Below, in pieces: positions 9,458 through 17,744 of a stretch of 64,000 bases of DNA. A model generated the notes under the pieces. That model ran no database searches, had not been told where the DNA came from, and worked only from the letters and a program-made list of their open reading frames with translations. Position numbers and translations under genes: made by a program. How positions within the stretch are numbered: the first letter of the stretch is position 1; each line of letters opens with the position of its first letter. The stretch comes from Vibrio quintilis (GTDB lineage: Bacteria; Pseudomonadota; Gammaproteobacteria; Enterobacterales; Vibrionaceae), in the NCBI RefSeq assembly GCF_024529975.1, contig NZ_AP024897.1, positions 2,356,001 through 2,420,000 of the forward strand, in the 5' to 3' direction.

Positions 9458-10198
9458 ATCAGCCGCGCTTCACTGACCGGCGGCACCGGCAACCCTGCTT
9501 ATCCGCTCACAAACTGCTGCGCCCACAGTGCAACCGGTGTTCCGAGAACAATTGTAAGCGCCGTTCTCTGATACCAGATGATTAAAATATGCCTCAGCGT
9601 CAGGGGAATTTGTGTCGATAAAATGCATGGAATCGAGGCAGAAAAAAACAGAATAGATGAAATCGCAACCTGACCGGCCACAAACCGGGTCACAAAGGCA
9701 CCTTTTGCAGCAATCAGCGCCGGCAGAAACATTTCCGCCAGCCCGGTCGCGGATGCTTTCGCCACCAGCATGGGCTGCGTGTGTCCGGTCAGCCAGGTCA
9801 ACGGATAAAACAGTACACCCAGCCAGTCAAAACAGGGCGTATATTTAGCCAGCAATAACCCAAGCAACCCAACAGACATAATCGATGGCAGAATACTCAT
9901 CGCCATAAAGATCCCCTCTTTCAGATTCGTCAGCATGCTGCTCAGTAATGGTTTGGCGTGTGCCGCAACACGAATCCCTTCCAGCCAGGCCGTTTTAAAA
10001 CGGGACTGATGGCGGGGAGACACCTCTTCCACCCGCCTGGTATCATCCATTCCTCTCAACGGGGGTAAACGGACACTGATGGCTGTCACAACAAACGTCA
10101 GTACCAGTGTGCTCCAGAAAAACAGGTTCCAGAGATCCATCAGGCCCAGCGTTTTGGCAACAATCACCATAAATGTCGCCGAGACGGTCGAAAAGCCG

Positions 10199-10211
10199 GT
10201 CGCAATGATTG
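10199..10211. repeat. Target-site duplication of the IS4 element, left copy
   Basis: gtcgcaatgattg is repeated exactly at 11644-11656, directly outside both ends of the element. Thirteen bp fits the 11-13 bp duplication known for IS4. Confidence 0.85.
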
Positions 10212-10221
10212 CTAACTCCTA

Positions 10222-11553
10222 TCACTTAAGGTGCTTGGAGCGAACTGGATAGCGGGTCTTACTTATACGAACGGTCCTTGATTTGGGCCGTTTTTTTCGC
10301 TCAGGCAAGATGTAGCGTTTTACACGTTCACGCATCGCCCTCAGTTTTTTGGGGATCGAGCCTGGTGAAGCTATTGCACACCACATGAGCTCGTCCTGGA
10401 TATCTCGAAGCGCCATCATAAAACTGATCCGCAAAGGTGATACCCCTGCCTCTTTAGCAATACGGCTTATCTCCAAACGAACAAGGTTGTAGGCGATAAG
10501 TATTCCCCATATTTCTTGTTCCACTCCCTCAACTGACTGGCTTCGCAGTAACACTTCATCCTCAAGCATATCGTGCTTTATTTCGCCGTAGCTGTTCTCA
10601 ACTTCCCACCGCTCAAAATAGACATCAAGCAGAGATTGGAGACTATACTGGCTGTCGGTTAGAGAGGTAAGGAGCCCTTTGATATGGTTGGGTTGCTCTT
10701 GCTCCGGGTAAAGAACGAGCCTTGCTTGCCATTTTTCAGGTAGGCTCGGGTCTTGCCTTAATGCATGTTGAGAGACGCTCATCTCCACTATTAAATCTCG
10801 ACCCTCCTCATCCAGCTGTTCGATAACTTCATACTGAGTATTAGATTTTATCGGGGTCATCCAATGGCTTGAACCGTGTTGTCGTGACCAGTTAATCATC
10901 AGCTCTGCACTTAGGTAGCATCGGTCAAAAATAGTAAGGGAGTTGGCAGGAACTGAGGGAATGAGCTGCTTTGCATAGTTCACTTCGCCTGTAGAACTTG
11001 GGCCAAAAGCAACATTATAGAGTAGACGGCTGCGTAGGGAGCAAAGTGCACATAATCTGACAATAGGGTATTCGGTATGGCGAGTTTTGCTGTGTTTAAC
11101 GTAATGAAAATGTTCGGCCAGAGGACTGGTATCATGCGTTCTAAACTGGGTGCCATCGACCGAGAAAAGTCTCAGCCCATACCATGTATCTTTATTGTCT
11201 TCCGCACCTGTCCAATGCTCGGCTGTTAAAGAGAATAGGGCTTCGAGAGGTTTGGCTGTTAATCGCTTTCTTGCTTGGGGTATAGCGCTTGGAGCAATGG
11301 ACTCTCCCAGAGAATTAGAAAGCTTCAGATCTAATTTATCAAGTACATCAGTAATAGGCCGGTCACGGTACAAACCAATTCCAACAACGAGCCAGACTAC
11401 GAGCTCAGCAGGTAGCTTTCGCCGCCTCATGCTCGCTTTATTTGTTTCATCAAGTGCTTGATTTATCCACTCTAGTGGAAGCTCTTTTTGAAAGAGTGCA
11501 AGAGATTCCGGAGAAGCAAAGTCATCAACATCAATAAGCCAGTGAGCCAACAT
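10222..11553 (-). CDS. tnp: IS4-family transposase
   Basis: A 443-residue DDE transposase close in length and sequence pattern to that of E. coli IS4 (442 residues). It has an N-terminal region with RRRKLPAELVVWLVVGIGL and SAIPQARKRL, then the catalytic residues D133 (FSVDGTQFR), D210 (IFDRCYLSAE) and E319 within YFERWEVENSYGEIK, the IS4 Y-(2)-R-(3)-E-(6)-K signature. I chose ATG 11553: an in-frame ATG at 11571 exists, but the GAGGG ribosome site fits 11553. That ribosome site lies in the 3' arm of a 13-bp hairpin (11555-11590). Confidence 0.92.
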   Translation of the reverse strand: MLAHWLIDVDDFASPESLALFQKELPLEWINQALDETNKASMRRRKLPAELVVWLVVGIGLYRDRPITDVLDKLDLKLSNSLGESIAPSAIPQARKRLTAKPLEALFSLTAEHWTGAEDNKDTWYGLRLFSVDGTQFRTHDTSPLAEHFHYVKHSKTRHTEYPIVRLCALCSLRSRLLYNVAFGPSSTGEVNYAKQLIPSVPANSLTIFDRCYLSAELMINWSRQHGSSHWMTPIKSNTQYEVIEQLDEEGRDLIVEMSVSQHALRQDPSLPEKWQARLVLYPEQEQPNHIKGLLTSLTDSQYSLQSLLDVYFERWEVENSYGEIKHDMLEDEVLLRSQSVEGVEQEIWGILIAYNLVRLEISRIAKEAGVSPLRISFMMALRDIQDELMWCAIASPGSIPKKLRAMRERVKRYILPERKKRPKSRTVRISKTRYPVRSKHLK

Positions 11554-11554
11554 A

Positions 11555-11590
11555 AAAATACCCTCAAACATAAATGCTTGAGGGTATTTT
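11555..11590 (-). promoter_or_regulatory. Hairpin covering the transposase ribosome-binding site
   Basis: Two perfect 13-bp arms (11555-11567 and 11578-11590) enclose a 10-nt loop. On the transposase strand the 3' arm contains GAGGG and ends next to the ATG at 11553. Transcripts entering from the flanking gene would contain the whole hairpin and mask the ribosome site, a known way for IS elements to limit transposase made by read-through. Confidence 0.6.
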
Positions 11591-11643
11591 CAACCAACCA
11601 CAGGATCGTTCAACTGATCATTTACTTAACTGATCGGAGTTAG

Positions 11644-11656
11644 GTCGCAATGATTG
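11644..11656. repeat. Target-site duplication of the IS4 element, right copy
   Basis: gtcgcaatgattg is identical to 10199-10211 and lies directly outside the right end of the element. Confidence 0.85.
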
Positions 11657-12290
11657 CGGCTTCTTTTGCCGAATACTGACCGGCCAGATACACCTTATTG
11701 GTGATTAACAAGCCGATCGAATAACTACCAACAAAGGAAGCAACCGCATCAATCGCCGATTTCCCCGGCGTTTTAAAGACCGGCTTCATCACCGGCTGAA
11801 GTAACACCCCGGCCAGTTCAAGCAGACCGTAACCTATCAGAAAAGCCAGAAAGATCGCGCCAAAGGGAACAATCAGCCCCACCGGCACCACCAGCTTATC
11901 AAACAAAAACGGCAACATATCTTTCTCAAAGAGGGCCGCAGGCCCAACGGAGAGATACGCCATCAATGCGGTCACGATTCCCAACATCTTCAGGAAAGAT
12001 AACACCATCTGAGTTTTACTGCTGCGCCAGTTGCCGGTCACAAACGGATAAAAACCGCCGGCGATAATCAGCACCAAAGCATACAGCCTGACGGAGTCCG
12101 ACAACATAGTCCGGCACCAGGATACAAGATGATCCAGTAAAATCGTGTTCTTACCGTATATTTCCACCGGAATAAAAAAGAACAGGATACCAATACCGCT
12201 GAACAAAATTAATTGAAGTGCGGCCTGAAATGAGGACTTTCCGGTCGTCGGTTGTGTTATTTCCATAGATTCACCTTCCCTGTTGATAAC

Positions 12291-12557
12291 TATCCCCAAA
12301 TGACCTCAAGATGCAGGATTCAGCGCTTTGTCAACAGGTTCAGTTCAAGGAAAATAACCGAAGAAATGATGACGCCTTTCGAGGTTGTTTGACGCAGAAA
12401 TGAACCTGTTGATGCGCTCCCGAAGGGCGGGATTGATTGGCACCTGTCCTGCGTGACTGATTTTCAACGCAGAATGACTCTGTTTACAAATCAGTGCCTT
12501 GCTCAGAAACCAATTCATTCTCGCTGAACATGAATATTGAGGTCACCTGGGGGATAT
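12291..12557. repeat. Long member of the dispersed palindromic repeat family
   Basis: The left end (tatccccaaatgacctcaag then atgcaggattca) and right end (tgaatattgaggtcacctgg then gggata) are inverted copies of the repeat seen at 12703-12749, here separated by about 200 bp of internal sequence with no open frame. The internal part contains tcaacaggttca and its inverse aacctgttga (about 12331 and 12405). It looks like a small non-coding element with terminal inverted repeats. Confidence 0.6.
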
Positions 12558-12702
12558 AAACAAGGATGAAGCAATCATTGTGCCGACATGTATATACAGG
12601 TGTAGCAATCTGATAATATCAGGAAAAAGTCCCGTTGGAGATGAACGGACCAAGGCAATAAAAGGTATCATTTGCACAATAACCGGGCACCAGAATGAAG
12701 CA

Positions 12703-12749
12703 TATACCCAAACAGCCTGAATCCTGCATCTTCAGGTTGCCTGGGTATA
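12703..12749. repeat. Dispersed palindromic intergenic repeat
   Basis: tatacccaaacagcctga and tcaggttgcctgggtata form inverted arms around atcctgcatct. It is a compact family member upstream of the secreted protein gene at 12871. Confidence 0.8.
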
Positions 12750-12870
12750 AAATACACGGCTTCTGTTCATGTCAGATATATTTCGTATGAAATACATTCA
12801 TCTGTCACTGAAATGTCAATCACACTCAGTAAGATCTCACATCATATATTTCCCGGTAAAAGGATGCATG

Positions 12871-13770
12871 ATGAAATATCTTTATTCTTCCGTCACGGTA
12901 CTGATATTAATGACAGCCAGCAGCGCAGTCCGGGCTGATTTTGATGTCACTTCCCGTGAATATAAACTATTACTGAACCCCGCACGCTTCACTTACCAAA
13001 ATGAAGACGCTGATATTGAAAATTATACAGAACAGGTTGCAGAAGTTATTTCCGGCGCCATCTCCCGCAAAGTTTCAGGCACCGCCGTTTTAAATAAAGA
13101 ACGTTACGTCACTTACCGGGATACGCCCGGAACCTGTATGTTAAAAAACAAAGGCTATGTATTCCGGGATCGCGTCAATGTCAATGACACCGGAGATCGT
13201 GATGCCACATTAAAATTCCGCTCAGCGGATCGCTTTATCAGCGGTTATGAAGACTTATCTTCAAACCAAAGCCATACCAAAACCAAGTTTGAGGAAGATA
13301 TTCTGTTCAACAGTGAGCAGGGATTGAAAATAAAAGTGTCTCACTCAACCAAAATTTCACATTACACAAAAACAATTCATCAGATCGGTGATATTTATGA
13401 CCATTTTCCGGGGTTTGCAGATCAGTACAGCGATATCGGTGCAGAGACACAACTGGTAAAAGTCAGCAATATCACTCTGTATGAGCGCCGTTATAAAGGT
13501 CAGGAAATCGATCTGGGGCGGTTTGATGCAGATCTGGTGATTAGCCTGTGGTACACAAGTGCCACGCCAGCTCCGGCAGATGCTCCGGTTATCGCTGAGG
13601 CCTCATTTGATTATGCAGATGACGACGGGGAATATACACCCAAAGTGGTTAAACGGGCCAAAAAAGCATTTCTGGCGATGGCAACAATGTCAGACTGGGT
13701 CAAAACAGACAGCATGACCAAAACCAGTTTTGTTTATCAATATCAGGCTGACTTCTGCGAGAATAATTAA
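12871..13770 (+). CDS. Secreted protein of unknown family
   Basis: A 299-residue protein starting MKYLYSSVTVLILMTASSAVRA, a clear signal peptide. The mature part is beta-rich and polar, with GTCMLKNKGYVFRDRVNV, DRDATLKFRSADRF, NITLYERRYKGQEIDLGRFDADLVISLWY, and a C-terminal QYQADFCENN. Only two Cys remain in the mature part, so one disulfide is possible. I do not recognise a family. ATG 12871 is chosen because AAAGGA lies 7 nt upstream and the signal peptide begins there; the in-frame extension upstream (12769) lacks these. Confidence 0.7.
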   Translation: MKYLYSSVTVLILMTASSAVRADFDVTSREYKLLLNPARFTYQNEDADIENYTEQVAEVISGAISRKVSGTAVLNKERYVTYRDTPGTCMLKNKGYVFRDRVNVNDTGDRDATLKFRSADRFISGYEDLSSNQSHTKTKFEEDILFNSEQGLKIKVSHSTKISHYTKTIHQIGDIYDHFPGFADQYSDIGAETQLVKVSNITLYERRYKGQEIDLGRFDADLVISLWYTSATPAPADAPVIAEASFDYADDDGEYTPKVVKRAKKAFLAMATMSDWVKTDSMTKTSFVYQYQADFCENN

Positions 13771-13801
13771 AAACCGATTATCTAACCTGATTATTTACGT
13801 C

Positions 13802-13841
13802 TATACCCAAACAACCTGAAGATGCAGGGTTCAGTGAGCTG
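13802..13841. repeat. Dispersed repeat, one-armed copy
   Basis: tatacccaaacaacctgaag followed by atgcagggttcagtgag matches the left arm of the family. A degenerate right end may lie near 13877-13883 (gggtaca). Confidence 0.6.
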
Positions 13842-13929
13842 AAAGGCATATTTCTGCGTCAAGAGAATTTGAAAGGTGGGTACATTTTAAGAACGTCTGT
13901 CATCTATTGATCCGGCCCTCATGAATTTG

Positions 13930-13950
13930 AAATTGTTATTATCATTTTAT
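13930..13950 (+). promoter_or_regulatory. Possible Fur site upstream of the iron-type ABC operon
   Basis: aattgttattatcatttta has the AT-rich alternating pattern of a Fur box but matches the 19-bp consensus only in part. It lies about 75 bp upstream of the binding-protein gene. Confidence 0.3.
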
Positions 13951-14025
13951 TAGTTGTCATGTCTTCGTCATAAATCAGGCAGAGGATAAGAAACGGTTAA
14001 ACGGAATAACATGACAGAGGACAGA

Positions 14026-14985
14026 ATGAAACTGAAATATTTCTTACCTGTATTAGCCGTGCTGAGTATTTCTCTGACCGTCAGTGCCGAAACGCTCACG
14101 GTTTACTCCGCTGGCCCGAAAGGACTCTCCCGCTCGCTGGTGAAAGGTTTTGAAAAAGAGACCGGCACCAAAGTGAATCTGTATCAGGCCACCGGCGGAA
14201 AAATCATGTCCCGCTATCAGGCCGAAAAATCCAATCCTCATGTGGATGTAATGATTTCATCATCTCTGGGCCATGCAATCACACTAACCAAAGCCGGTGA
14301 ACTGCTGCCTTATCAGTCTGCGAATGCAGCTCATGTTCCGGATTCTCTTAAAACAGACACTTATGTGGCTCAGGGAGCTGCGGTGCTGGCAATTGCTTAC
14401 AACACCCGCAGTCATGTTCCGGCGCCCAAACGCTGGTCTGACTTAGCCCGTCCCGAATATAAAAACCAGCTGACAATGCCGGACCCGGCCAAATCAGGTT
14501 CAGCACTGACACTGGTTGAAGGACTGACAGAAAAAATGGGCAATGATGCCTGGCAATTGTTCTCTGATCTGAAAACCAATCAGATATTAATTCCCGGTGC
14601 CAATAAAGCGGCCCTGAATCCGGTACTGCAAGGCGCAAAATCTGTTGTCTTCGGTGCTGTGGATTACATTGCGCTCGGACTCAAAGCCAAAGGCGAATCC
14701 CTCAATGTGGTTTATCCTGAAGACGGCACCGTGCTGGCCCCCCGTCCGATCATGATTCTCAAATCCACCCGGCATGAAAAACTGGCAAAACGTTTTGTCG
14801 ATTATATTTTGTCAGACAAAGGACAGAATAAAGTTGCCGGAACCCTGATTCTTCCGGCCCGGACAGACATTCCGGCACAGCGCCCCGGTTTTGCGGATTT
14901 AAATCTGATTCAGTTTGATTCCGTTGCGGCGGCAGCTCATGCCAAAACCACCAAAGCCAGATTTGCCGACATCATGGGCCGGTAA
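14026..14985 (+). CDS. Iron(III)-type ABC transporter, periplasmic binding protein
   Basis: A 319-residue protein with a signal peptide (MKLKYFLPVLAVLSISLTVSA, then ETLTVYSAGPKG). It has the family pattern of the FbpA/FutA and related group-1 binding proteins: FEKETGTKVNLYQATGGKIMSRYQAE, HVDVMISSS, WSDLARPEYKNQLTMPDP, AAVLAIAYNTR, and RPIMILKSTRHEKLAKRFVDYILSDKGQ. It is the first gene of a three-gene operon with a fused permease (3 bp downstream) and an ATPase. Iron(III) is the likeliest substrate from the fused-permease layout; 2-aminoethylphosphonate or other ligands of the same superfamily cannot be excluded. ATG 14026 follows GAGGACAG. Confidence 0.85.
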   Translation: MKLKYFLPVLAVLSISLTVSAETLTVYSAGPKGLSRSLVKGFEKETGTKVNLYQATGGKIMSRYQAEKSNPHVDVMISSSLGHAITLTKAGELLPYQSANAAHVPDSLKTDTYVAQGAAVLAIAYNTRSHVPAPKRWSDLARPEYKNQLTMPDPAKSGSALTLVEGLTEKMGNDAWQLFSDLKTNQILIPGANKAALNPVLQGAKSVVFGAVDYIALGLKAKGESLNVVYPEDGTVLAPRPIMILKSTRHEKLAKRFVDYILSDKGQNKVAGTLILPARTDIPAQRPGFADLNLIQFDSVAAAAHAKTTKARFADIMGR

Positions 14986-14987
14986 TC

Positions 14988-16667
14988 ATGTCCATGTATT
15001 CATCAGCCAGAGGTGCCCGCCTGCCTCTGGCACTTAACAGTTTTTCCATCCTGTTGCTGACACTGGTTATCGGACTGCCGGTCCTGGCGGTAATCCTGTT
15101 TGCCATCTTTCCCCGCTTCAATGAATTGTCATTTACCGGCCCGTTCAGCAATTTTATCCCTCAGTTTCAGGACAGACACCTGCTGTCTGCGGCGGTTAAC
15201 TCTCTTCGTCTGGCTCTGTCGGTCACGCTGATGTCTGTTCTGTTTTCTGTCATTCTTGGCTGGATGCGCAGCCAGATGACCATGCTCAGCGGCCGGTTCT
15301 GGGATGTGCTGTTTCTGGTGCCGTTCCTGATTCCGCCATACATCGGCTCGATGGCATGGATTCAGATGTTCCAGTTCAACGGATTTTTTTATCAATGGTT
15401 TGGCATTGATCTGTCCGGATTCCTGTTTTCGTTCAGCGGCGTGGTCTTTGTGATGACGATGCACCTCTTCCCGCTGGTGTACTTCCCGGCGGCTAATGCA
15501 TTCCGGGTGATCGGTCAGCGATACACTGATGTGGCAAAAATATATGGCGCCGGTCCGCTGCAAACGGCGGTCTCCATTCTGTTACCACTGATCATCCCGA
15601 CACTGCTGGCCAGTGGACTGATCGTGTTTGTTCTTTCTGTTGAAGAGTTCGGCACTCCGGATATTCTGGGCAGCCGCTTTGGCTTTGAGGTCATGGTGAC
15701 CGCCATTGAGGAAAAACTCACCGACTGGCCGATAGACCTGCCGGGCGCTTCTGTGCTGTCGCTGATTTTAATTGCCATCGCGACAGGCATTTATCTGTTA
15801 CAGGTTGCCATCAGCCGGAAATACACCAGTAGTGTTGAAGACCAGACGATGGAAGCCCGTCCAGCCTCGCAGCCGGGGGTTCTGCTGTGCAGTCACCTGT
15901 TTTTTGCCGTGATTGCCTTATTTGCTGTGATTTTGCCACTGTTTGCCATTCTGTCATCCTCACTGATGCAGACCGTCTCGGGCGGACTTCACTGGGGCAA
16001 CCTGGCATTTGATGCCTACCGGGATCTCTTTTCCCCCGACAATGACGCACTGGATGCGATATACACCAGCCTGACCCTGGCCGTCATGACGGCGCTGATT
16101 ACCGCGCTGGCCGGAATGCTGATCGCCTTCACCCTGATTCGGCTGAAACCAAAAGGAAAAATGCTGCTCGACCTGTTATCACTGCTGCCTAACGCTGTTC
16201 CGGCGATGGCACTGTCTGTCGGCCTGATCCTGACCTGGAACCAGAAATTTCTGCCTGTGACGCCTTACAACACAATCCTGATTTTACTGGTTGCTTACGT
16301 CTGCCTGATGCTGCCCTACCCAATCCGGATGCTCACCAGCGCCATGAAACAACAACCGGATTCACTGGATGAGTCAGCCGCGATTTACGGCGCCGATCTG
16401 ATCCGGATTGTCCGGACGGTTCTGTTCCCGCTGATGGTGCCGGTTTCCGTTGCCGCAGGCTGCATTGTGTTTGCCATTTCCACCCGGGAGCTGGTCGCCT
16501 CACTGATTCTGGCACCGGCCGGTACAGAAACAGTTGCAACTTACGTCTTCAATCAGTTTGATCAGGGTTCAGTCAGCTCAGGCATGGCAATGAGTCTGGT
16601 GGTCATTCTGGTTTCCGGGGTTTTTATTTCCCTTGGTCAGCTGCTTGCCAAAAAATATACGGGATAA
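14988..16667 (+). CDS. Iron(III)-type ABC transporter, fused two-domain permease
   Basis: A 559-residue membrane protein with two tandem binding-protein-dependent permease domains (about 55-280 and 345-550), each with its EAA coupling loop: DVAKIYGAGPLQTAVSILLP and DESAAIYGADLIRIVRTVLFP. Fusion of both halves with about 12 helices is typical of FbpB/SfuB ferric-iron permeases. It begins 3 bp after the binding-protein stop and is followed after 12 bp by the ATPase. Confidence 0.9.
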   Translation: MSMYSSARGARLPLALNSFSILLLTLVIGLPVLAVILFAIFPRFNELSFTGPFSNFIPQFQDRHLLSAAVNSLRLALSVTLMSVLFSVILGWMRSQMTMLSGRFWDVLFLVPFLIPPYIGSMAWIQMFQFNGFFYQWFGIDLSGFLFSFSGVVFVMTMHLFPLVYFPAANAFRVIGQRYTDVAKIYGAGPLQTAVSILLPLIIPTLLASGLIVFVLSVEEFGTPDILGSRFGFEVMVTAIEEKLTDWPIDLPGASVLSLILIAIATGIYLLQVAISRKYTSSVEDQTMEARPASQPGVLLCSHLFFAVIALFAVILPLFAILSSSLMQTVSGGLHWGNLAFDAYRDLFSPDNDALDAIYTSLTLAVMTALITALAGMLIAFTLIRLKPKGKMLLDLLSLLPNAVPAMALSVGLILTWNQKFLPVTPYNTILILLVAYVCLMLPYPIRMLTSAMKQQPDSLDESAAIYGADLIRIVRTVLFPLMVPVSVAAGCIVFAISTRELVASLILAPAGTETVATYVFNQFDQGSVSSGMAMSLVVILVSGVFISLGQLLAKKYTG

Positions 16668-16679
16668 AAGAGATACCAA

Positions 16680-17669
16680 ATGAATGCTATCGAAATCAGC
16701 CATATCTCAAAATCGTTTGAAAACAAAACCATTCTCAGCGACATCAGTCTGACGATTCGTCCGGGTGAGTTTCTCACCCTGCTCGGACCATCCGGCTGCG
16801 GCAAAACGACGTTGTTGCGGATTATTGCCGGGCTGGAAACACCGGATACCGGCCGGATAAACACCCTGTCCGGGCCTTTTGTCGATATCGGACAAAACCT
16901 GCACCGTCCGGTGGCCAAACGTGGTTTGGGTTATGTTTTTCAGGATTACGGCCTGTGGCCGCATATGACGGCTGATGAAAATATTGCATTCCCGCTGCGG
17001 CTCAAAAAAATGCCGAAGCAGGAAATAGAACACCGGGTGCATGAAGTCACAGAGCTGGTCAAACTCAACGGACACGGGCGAAAGCTGCCTGAAAAACTAT
17101 CCGGCGGTCAAAAGCAGCGGGTTTCGATTGCCAGAGCACTGGCTGCTTCCCCGGAGATTATTTTACTCGATGAGCCGTTATCCAACCTCGATGCGAACCT
17201 GCGGGAAGAACTGGGACTGGAAATCCGCCAGTTAACCAGTGATCGGGGAATTACCTGTGTCAACGTCACTCATGATCGCCGTGAGGCACAGCTGTTGTCT
17301 GATCGCATTGCATTGATGAAAGATGGCTGTATTCATCAGCTCTCGGATCCAACCACGCTGTTTCAGCGCCCGCAAAGCCGCTGGGCCTGTGAGTTTCTCA
17401 ATGCCGGCAATCTGCTTGAAGGCCGCCATCTCAACCGCCGGCAGGGACTCTGGCTGGTTCCCAGAACCGCATTTCATGCCTCTGCCACACCGTTTCACGG
17501 CCACCTGGAAATCGAAGTGGAAGACTGTCTCTTTCTGGATGACCGGTTTGAAATCGTCGGCACACTGTCCGGGCAACCGGTCTGCTTTTACAGTGATCAA
17601 CCCTGCCGCCCGGCACAACGGATTTATGCATCACTGGCAGAAGAAGCACTGGTGGCGGTTTCTGCCTGA
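16680..17669 (+). CDS. Iron(III)-type ABC transporter, ATP-binding protein
   Basis: A 329-residue ATPase with Walker A GPSGCGKT (36-43), Q-loop [12 protein letters not shown], signature [10 protein letters not shown] (from 140), Walker [13 protein letters not shown] (about 160-171) and switch VTHDRREA. The C-terminal 90 residues form a TOBE-like domain, as in FbpC/SfuC-type subunits. It is the last gene of the 14026-17669 operon and powers the fused permease. Confidence 0.9.
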   Translation: MNAIEISHISKSFENKTILSDISLTIRPGEFLTLLGPSGCGKTTLLRIIAGLETPDTGRINTLSGPFVDIGQNLHRPVAKRGLGYVFQDYGLWPHMTADENIAFPLRLKKMPKQEIEHRVHEVTELVKLNGHGRKLPEKLSGGQKQRVSIARALAASPEIILLDEPLSNLDANLREELGLEIRQLTSDRGITCVNVTHDRREAQLLSDRIALMKDGCIHQLSDPTTLFQRPQSRWACEFLNAGNLLEGRHLNRRQGLWLVPRTAFHASATPFHGHLEIEVEDCLFLDDRFEIVGTLSGQPVCFYSDQPCRPAQRIYASLAEEALVAVSA

Positions 17670-17674
17670 GCCAC

Positions 17675-17706
17675 AAAAAAAACCTCCGCCAGTGGCAGAG
17701 GTTTAC
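17675..17706 (-). terminator. Rho-independent terminator of the pectate lyase gene
   Basis: On the minus strand the GC-rich stem aacctctgcc/ggcggaggtt with loop act is followed by a run of eight T (plus-strand aaaaaaaa at 17676-17683). The T-run is on the minus strand, so it ends the leftward gene at 17745; on the plus strand the same stem follows the ABC operon without a T-run. Confidence 0.75.
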
Positions 17707-17744
17707 CTGAACAGACGCACTTTCACCCGCCTGATATCCTGCCG

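Larger units (their letters stand above)
10212..11643 (-). mobile_element. IS4-family insertion sequence (about 1432 bp), intact
   Basis: The ends carry imperfect inverted repeats: ctaactcctatcacttaa at the left and, read from the right end inward, ctaactccgatcagttaa. One transposase gene fills the element, which is close to the 1426 bp of Escherichia coli IS4. Identical 13-bp duplications flank it (10199-10211 and 11644-11656). The perfect duplication, intact transposase and clean restoration of the host frame suggest a recent insertion. Confidence 0.9.
9499..12266 (-). pseudogene. yjiH: YjiH-type nucleoside-recognition membrane protein, split by IS4-family insertion
   Basis: The 5' part (12266 to 11644) encodes MEITQPTTGKSS and several membrane helices up to SAKEAAIIAT; the 3' part (10198 to 9499) continues with GFSTVSATFMVIVAKTLG and more helices. 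An IS4-family element (10212-11643) sits between them, and frame is lost at a TAA at the junction. If the element and one copy of the 13-bp target duplication are removed, the two parts give exactly 1323 nt, a 440-codon frame plus stop, so the insertion is the only lesion. Start ATG 12266 follows GGAAGGTGA. YjiH-family proteins are polytopic inner-membrane proteins of the nucleoside-recognition (Gate) family with unknown substrate. Confidence 0.88.

Noticed and set aside
14026..17669. Assignment of the fused-permease ABC operon to 2-aminoethylphosphonate uptake
   Set aside because: No phosphonate-degrading genes are nearby and the fused permease fits iron(III) transporters better; substrate left as iron-type with caution.
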